From an uncultured Clostridia bacterium (GTDB taxonomy: Bacteria; Bacillota; Clostridia; Christensenellales; Aristaeellaceae): a DNA stretch of 64,000 nt. Shown piece after piece: positions 60,157 through 64,000 of the stretch. Both the position numbers and the translations under genes were made by a program. The notes beneath the pieces were generated by a model, which was not told the DNA's origin, made no database searches, and saw only the letters and a list, made by a program, of their open reading frames with translations. Position 1 is the stretch's first letter; each line of letters opens with the position of its first letter. The stretch is from assembly GCA_934632155.1 (NCBI GenBank), contig CAKTXZ010000002.1, positions 124,001 through 188,000 of the forward strand. Direction: 5' to 3'.

Positions 60157-61647
60157 ATGCAAACCTATGTGAACCCGATCTGCGGCGGGCAGGACCCCTT
60201 CGTGACGAGGGGGCCGGACGGAAGGTATTACAGCGTGTTTGCCGGCGGTAATTGCGGCGCGAGCCTGTATGTGGCGGAATCGCCGCGGCTGAGCGAGCCG
60301 GGCGTTGCGCATCGCGTCTGGACGGCGGTCGACGGCGCGTGGAATTCGGCGGCGGTCTGGGCGCCGGAAATGCACTATCTGCGCGGTAAGTACTACATCT
60401 ATTACACCTCGGCCGTTATGGATTGCGGCCTTCCGGGCTGGGCCACACGGCGGCTGGGCGTGCTGGAGGCGGAGCATCCGCTGGGGCCGTATGCCGATTG
60501 CGGCAGGCTGGAGCTGGGCGACGAAATGTCCATTGACGGCACGGTGCTGGAAATGCAGGACGGCAGGCTTTTCTTCGTCTACATGCGCAATCGCCGCTTT
60601 GGCGACGCGCTCAATACCCTGTGCATCGCGCCGATGGCGTCGCCTACGCAAATTGCCGGCGCGCCGACGCTGCTTTCCAGCCCCCAGCACCCGTGGGAGG
60701 AATACGTCAACGAGGGGCCGGAGGCGCTTTGCCACGACGGGAAGGTCATGATCGTTTATTCGGCGCACGGGGCGCACACGCCCAGCTATTGTCTGGCGCT
60801 GCTGGTGTGCGAGAACCCCGCCGATATCCTGAACGCGGCGGCATGGAAAAAATACGACGCGCCGGTCTTTGCGCAGGGGAACGGCGTGCTGGGACCGGGG
60901 CATGCGAGCATGACGGTATCGCCGGATGGAAAAACGCCGTATCTGGTGTATCATTGCAAGGCGAATGCGATCAGCGGTTTTGGCGTGCCGGGCAGCATGA
61001 GCCGCCAAATCTGCGTGCAGCCCTTCGGCTGGCATGCGGACGGCACGCCGGACTTTGGCGGGCCGCTGCCGCTGGGCGAGCCGCTGCCGCTGCCGCCGGG
61101 CGAAGCGGAGGATCGGCCGGGCGGGCGAATCGACCAGGCGATTTGCACGGAAAACACGCTGTTTATTTCCCACGGCGCGCGCGAATATGTGCAGATCGTG
61201 GAGGATACGCTCTATCTGGACGGCTGCAGCCGGCCGGAATGCGGATGCAAGGCGGTAATCCGCGGCCTGCGCTGGGCGGACGCGGAGATGTCGGTCGAGA
61301 TGCGCATGCCGGGCGGCGAATGCGCCGGGCTGATGCTTCGGGCGGGCAACGTCGGGGCGCGTAAATACCTGATGCAGGGGTATGTGGCCGCGCTGTCGCC
61401 TAGGTTTGGGCTGGAAATACTGCGTGTGGACGGCCAAGCGCCGGTTCGGCTGGCCATCGCTCCGCTTAACAGGCGGCAAGGGGATTGGCTGACGCTGCGC
61501 GTGCGCATGCAGGGCGATTGCATCACGGCGTATGCGGGGGACGCGACGGTGCAGATTCGCGACGGCACGTATGCCGCCGGGCGCATCGGCCTTGTCGCCG
61601 ACGGGGATCTGGCGTGGTTCAGGCATATGCGCATCGCGCCGCGATAG
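60157..61647 (+). CDS. GH43 family glycosidase with C-terminal LamG-like domain
   Basis: A 496-residue cytoplasmic enzyme, with no signal peptide. The five-bladed propeller (about 1-310) has the three GH43 acids: Asp13 in GGQDPFV (general base), Asp127 in SIDGTVLE (pKa modulator) and Glu186 in VNEGPEA (general acid). A C-terminal beta-sandwich (about 345-496) resembles the secreted 212-residue protein of the same operon. It probably cleaves imported arabino- or xylo-oligosaccharides. Last gene of the LacI-controlled operon, followed by a terminator. Confidence 0.9.
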   Translation: MQTYVNPICGGQDPFVTRGPDGRYYSVFAGGNCGASLYVAESPRLSEPGVAHRVWTAVDGAWNSAAVWAPEMHYLRGKYYIYYTSAVMDCGLPGWATRRLGVLEAEHPLGPYADCGRLELGDEMSIDGTVLEMQDGRLFFVYMRNRRFGDALNTLCIAPMASPTQIAGAPTLLSSPQHPWEEYVNEGPEALCHDGKVMIVYSAHGAHTPSYCLALLVCENPADILNAAAWKKYDAPVFAQGNGVLGPGHASMTVSPDGKTPYLVYHCKANAISGFGVPGSMSRQICVQPFGWHADGTPDFGGPLPLGEPLPLPPGEAEDRPGGRIDQAICTENTLFISHGAREYVQIVEDTLYLDGCSRPECGCKAVIRGLRWADAEMSVEMRMPGGECAGLMLRAGNVGARKYLMQGYVAALSPRFGLEILRVDGQAPVRLAIAPLNRRQGDWLTLRVRMQGDCITAYAGDATVQIRDGTYAAGRIGLVADGDLAWFRHMRIAPR

Positions 61648-61666
61648 GGCGCATAACGCGCCTGGA

Positions 61667-61705
61667 GAGGGGGATTCACAGGCTGAATCTCCCCTTTCTG
61701 TTTTT
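61667..61705 (+). terminator. Terminator of the arabinoside operon
   Basis: GGGGGATTCA pairs with TGAATCTCCCC around CAGGC and is followed by TTTCTGTTTTT, 20 bases after the GH43 stop codon. Confidence 0.75.
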
Positions 61706-61795
61706 GGGGGCGCTGCTTACGGAAAAATGAAGCGCCGCTGCGCTTGCCCGTCGGAAAGGTCTCCGCTCTCGCCTGCGCCCATCGGCGCGGCATGC

Positions 61796-62920
61796 TTAGC
61801 CCTTTGCGGCGATTTTTTCCACGGCGGCGAGAAATGCGTCCATTTCACGCTCGGTGTTGTAAGGCCCCACGCTTGCGCGCACGGCGCCGTCCGTGCCTAA
61901 GTAGGCGTGCATGGCGGGCGCGCAGTGCAGGCCGCCGCGAACGGCGATTTTTTCGCCGCTCAGCAGATCGGCGACATAGCCGTTGTCCATCCCGGCGATG
62001 TTAAAGCTGACCACGCCGACGCTGGGCGCGTCCGGCGCGCCGTAGACCGTCACCCGCGGGATGGCGCGAAGGCCGCCGCGCAGCCGCAGCGCGAGCGCCT
62101 GCTCGTATTCCGCGATGGCGGCGCGATGCCGCAGCACAAATTTCACGCCCTGACACAGCCCGGCAATACCGGGCAGGTTGGCCGTGCCGCTTTCCAGCCG
62201 ATCAGGCAGCATGGCGGGCTGGCGCATGCTTTCGGAGGCCGAGCCCGTTCCCCCTTCGCGCAGCGGGCGCGGCAGCATGCCCGCGCCGACGTACAGCACC
62301 CCTGTGCCCATCGGGCCCAGCAGGCCCTTATGCCCCGGCATGGCGATCATGTCCGCCCCGGCTGCGCCGATGTCCTCTACGCCCGCCGTTTGCGCCGCGT
62401 CCAGCAGCAGCGGCACGCCGCTTTCATGGCATGCGCGGGCGATGGCGGCGGCGGGCTGTAAAACGCCGGTTACGTTGCTGGCGTGGCAGAGCACGCACAG
62501 CGCCGTCTTAGGGCCGATGGCGGCGCGAACCGTGTCCGGCGCGAGCAGGCCGCGCTCGTCCGGCGGCAGGATGACGACCTTGATCCTGCCCGCGTCGTGA
62601 TAGCCCATCAGCGGGCGCATGACGGCGTTGTGCTCGCCGTGCGACACGAGCACCTCGTCGCCCGCATGCAGCACGCCGCGCAGCGCGATGTTCAGGCTGT
62701 CGGTACAGTTAAGGGTGAAAATCACGCGCTCGGGCGCGCTTGAATGCAGGTATTGCGCGATCAATTCCCGGCCATGCTCTAAAATTCGTCCGCCGGCCAG
62801 CGCGCCGGCGTGCCCGGCCCGCCCCGGATTGCCGCCGATCTTCTCCATCACGCCCGCTACGGCGCGGCTCACCTCAGGCGGCTTGGGAAAGGTGGTGGCC
62901 GCGTTGTCCAGATAGATCAT
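61796..62920 (-). CDS. Cysteine-desulfurase-like class V aminotransferase
   Basis: A 374-residue PLP enzyme. YLDNAATTFPKPP (3-15) is the signature start. The PLP lysine is in MPGHKGLLGPMGTGVLY (about 198-214), and a Cys in RGGLHCAP (about 329-336) is the likely sulfur or selenium acceptor. This subgroup occurs next to DUF3343 proteins in Clostridia, as here (divergent, 71 bases apart), and is linked by context to selenium or sulfur transfer. The start at 62920 is 7 bases after AAGGAGG. Long upstream in-frame extensions lack a ribosome site. Confidence 0.9.
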   Translation of the reverse strand: MIYLDNAATTFPKPPEVSRAVAGVMEKIGGNPGRAGHAGALAGGRILEHGRELIAQYLHSSAPERVIFTLNCTDSLNIALRGVLHAGDEVLVSHGEHNAVMRPLMGYHDAGRIKVVILPPDERGLLAPDTVRAAIGPKTALCVLCHASNVTGVLQPAAAIARACHESGVPLLLDAAQTAGVEDIGAAGADMIAMPGHKGLLGPMGTGVLYVGAGMLPRPLREGGTGSASESMRQPAMLPDRLESGTANLPGIAGLCQGVKFVLRHRAAIAEYEQALALRLRGGLRAIPRVTVYGAPDAPSVGVVSFNIAGMDNGYVADLLSGEKIAVRGGLHCAPAMHAYLGTDGAVRASVGPYNTEREMDAFLAAVEKIAAKG

Positions 62921-62991
62921 GATCCTGCCTCCTTGCACGGCGCGAAGGCCGCCGCCATAGAATATATGAGAAAGGAAGGAGGAGCATGACC

Positions 62992-63258
62992 ATGCAGGAA
63001 CAATTCGGCATCGGCGCGTTCCGTTCCCGGCAGCAGGTAATGCGCTTTGACAGCGCGCTGCGCCGTGCGGGCGTCGCCACGCAGGTGATTTCCACGCCGC
63101 ATGAGGTATCCGTCGGCTGCGGGCTTTCGGTTCAGTTTGATCTTTCGGATACGCAGACAGTGCTGGAGACGTACCGCCGCGCGCGCCCGGGCAACCTGAT
63201 CGGCTTTTATCGGGTGACGCCTGTGCCCGGCGGCAGGCCGAGCATTGCAAGGCTGTAA
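62992..63258 (+). CDS. DUF3343 protein (putative Se/S carrier-like)
   Basis: An 88-residue protein: FGIGAFRSRQQVMRFDSALRRAGVATQVISTPHEVSVGCGLSVQFDL. The fold and the single Cys in VSVGCGLSV (about 42) match DUF3343, annotated as a putative Se/S carrier. The ATG at 62992 is 9 bases after AAGGAGG; an ATG at 62986 is only 3 bases after it. It is divergent from the desulfurase-like gene, suggesting the cysteine accepts sulfur or selenium from that enzyme. No selD or selA is in the window. Confidence 0.85.
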   Translation: MQEQFGIGAFRSRQQVMRFDSALRRAGVATQVISTPHEVSVGCGLSVQFDLSDTQTVLETYRRARPGNLIGFYRVTPVPGGRPSIARL

Positions 63259-63460
63259 AAGAAGGGGGAAACCGACGGACGGCTGGCGCGATAAAATGCG
63301 TTTTCCGGAAGCGCCGGATATGAAAATAAGCATCGTCCGCTTTGCTTCGGGCGTTTCGATCCGCAATCGGCCGCATTGCGGGTCGGAGCGCCCTTTGTCG
63401 TGCTGACGGCGCAGGAACGCATTGCCTTAGAAAAGTGACATGAATCCAACGGATTTAATA

Positions 63461-63489
63461 TATACACGTTTGTGTGCGTTTCTTATAAT
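63461..63489 (+). promoter_or_regulatory. Promoter of the last gene
   Basis: A perfect TATAAT (63484-63489) has a weak -35 TATACA (63461-63466) at 17 bases. The 268 bases after DUF3343 otherwise hold only a CCGCAAT/ATTGCGG hairpin (63361-63381). Confidence 0.5.
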
Positions 63490-63526
63490 GATATGGACAA
63501 ATACAACATGCCGGAGGAACGGAAGC

Positions 63527-64000
63527 ATGAGAAAGGGCATCAAAATGGGGCTGGCGCTGTGCGTGCTGCTTTTGCTGGCGGCAACGGCCGGCACGGCGGA
63601 GGAGCTGCGGGAAGCAGTCGACCTGAACGGCGCATGGGATTTTTACGCTGACTCCATTCTGTTTTCCAAGCTGGTGCAGGCGGATCAGGGAGCGCTGAGC
63701 GCGCGGCTGCCCCTCGAGGCGCAGACCCATGGCGTGACGCTGCCGCTTAAGGTGGATTGCGCGAAAAACGGCTACCTGACCAAGGCGCTGGTACGCATTC
63801 GCGCATACGCGAGCTGCGATGCGTCGGCGGGCGCGCTGCTGGGCGTGCGGGCAAACGGCGGCGAATGGGTGTATACGGATATTTCGGGTTATTTGAACGG
63901 TCAGACGCATTGGATACCGGCCGCCGTCAATACGGCGGATCTGGTGCGGGGCGATAACGTTTTGGAGGTTTGCACGACGCTGCGCGGCAAGGTATACCTG
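63527..64000 (+). CDS. Secreted protein, partial at window edge
   Basis: The first 158 codons of a gene cut by the window end. The signal peptide MGLALCVLLLLAATAGTAEE is followed by AVDLNGAWDFYADSILFSKL and then a beta-rich region (VTLPLKVDCAKNGYLTKALVRIRAYA, GVRANGGEWVYTDISGYLNGQTHWIPA). The pattern of a beta-sandwich with GxW and WVYTDIS repeats suggests a carbohydrate-active or galactose-binding-like domain, but no family can be fixed from this part. The ribosome site GGAGGAACGG lies upstream of the ATG. Confidence 0.65.
   Translation, partial: MRKGIKMGLALCVLLLLAATAGTAEELREAVDLNGAWDFYADSILFSKLVQADQGALSARLPLEAQTHGVTLPLKVDCAKNGYLTKALVRIRAYASCDASAGALLGVRANGGEWVYTDISGYLNGQTHWIPAAVNTADLVRGDNVLEVCTTLRGKVYL

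Overview
The window looks like the chromosome of a spore-forming, GC-rich member of the Clostridia, probably an uncultured gut lineage. The evidence is a SpoIVB sporulation protease, an uninterrupted sigK with its pro-sequence, a serine T-box leader before serS, an L27 protein carrying the Firmicutes-type cleavable leader next to its protease gene prp, and many -35/-10 promoters with 17-base spacers in front of strong AAGGAGG sites. The carbohydrate genes (rhamnose, fucose, mannose, arabinose) fit a plant- or mucin-glycan user. No rRNA, tRNA, CRISPR array or prophage was seen.

Layout. 1-6.1 kb: a GH78 alpha-L-rhamnosidase, gap, a small RHH/XRE regulator pair with palindromic operators, and a leucine-rich-repeat protein. 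6.1-16 kb: two GerMN lipoproteins with a DUF6062 gene, a SPOR-domain protein, an unknown membrane protein, dnaX, ybaK, rpiB and T-box-serS. 16-24.8 kb: a secreted cadherin-like protein, an AraC regulator divergent from a GH109-like oxidoreductase, a ferredoxin, a small ABC transporter, a repeat element, a wrecked GH29 fucosidase, spoIVB and an AEC transporter. 25-33.8 kb: a MarR-controlled heterodimeric ABC exporter, a polysaccharide deacetylase, two unknown envelope proteins and a TetR-bioY operon. 33.9-38.1 kb: the L-fucose module (fucI, fucA, AraC, fucU) with a broken gene at the head of its operon. 38.3-41.4 kb: sigK, a tandem GNAT, and the rplU-prp-rpmA operon.

41.4-48 kb: a visibly less GC-rich island holding an IS1-like transposase remnant, a degraded fucU-like gene, manA, a ROK kinase, a GH172 (DUF2961) enzyme, a probable IS3 remnant and a ROK repressor. 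A 14-base site shared by the kinase/GH172 promoter region and the repressor gene suggests one regulon. 48.7-50.1 kb: infC-rpmI-rplT, with infC apparently starting at a rare ATA (or ATC) codon behind a probable L20 attenuator. 50.5-52.9 kb: an orphan large serine recombinase followed by a dense array of hairpins. 52.9-61.7 kb: a LacI-controlled arabinan/arabinoside locus (binding protein, two permeases, secreted beta-sandwich protein, secreted GH51, cytoplasmic GH43). 61.8-64 kb: a cysteine-desulfurase-like enzyme divergent from DUF3343, and the start of a secreted protein cut by the window edge.

The strongest unexplained signals are the two hairpin-array repeats lying between convergent genes, the 333-base element with 20-base inverted ends, the three decayed fucose/glycan genes, and the operator palindromes around the small regulators. 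All functional calls are from reading the sequence; no database search was run.
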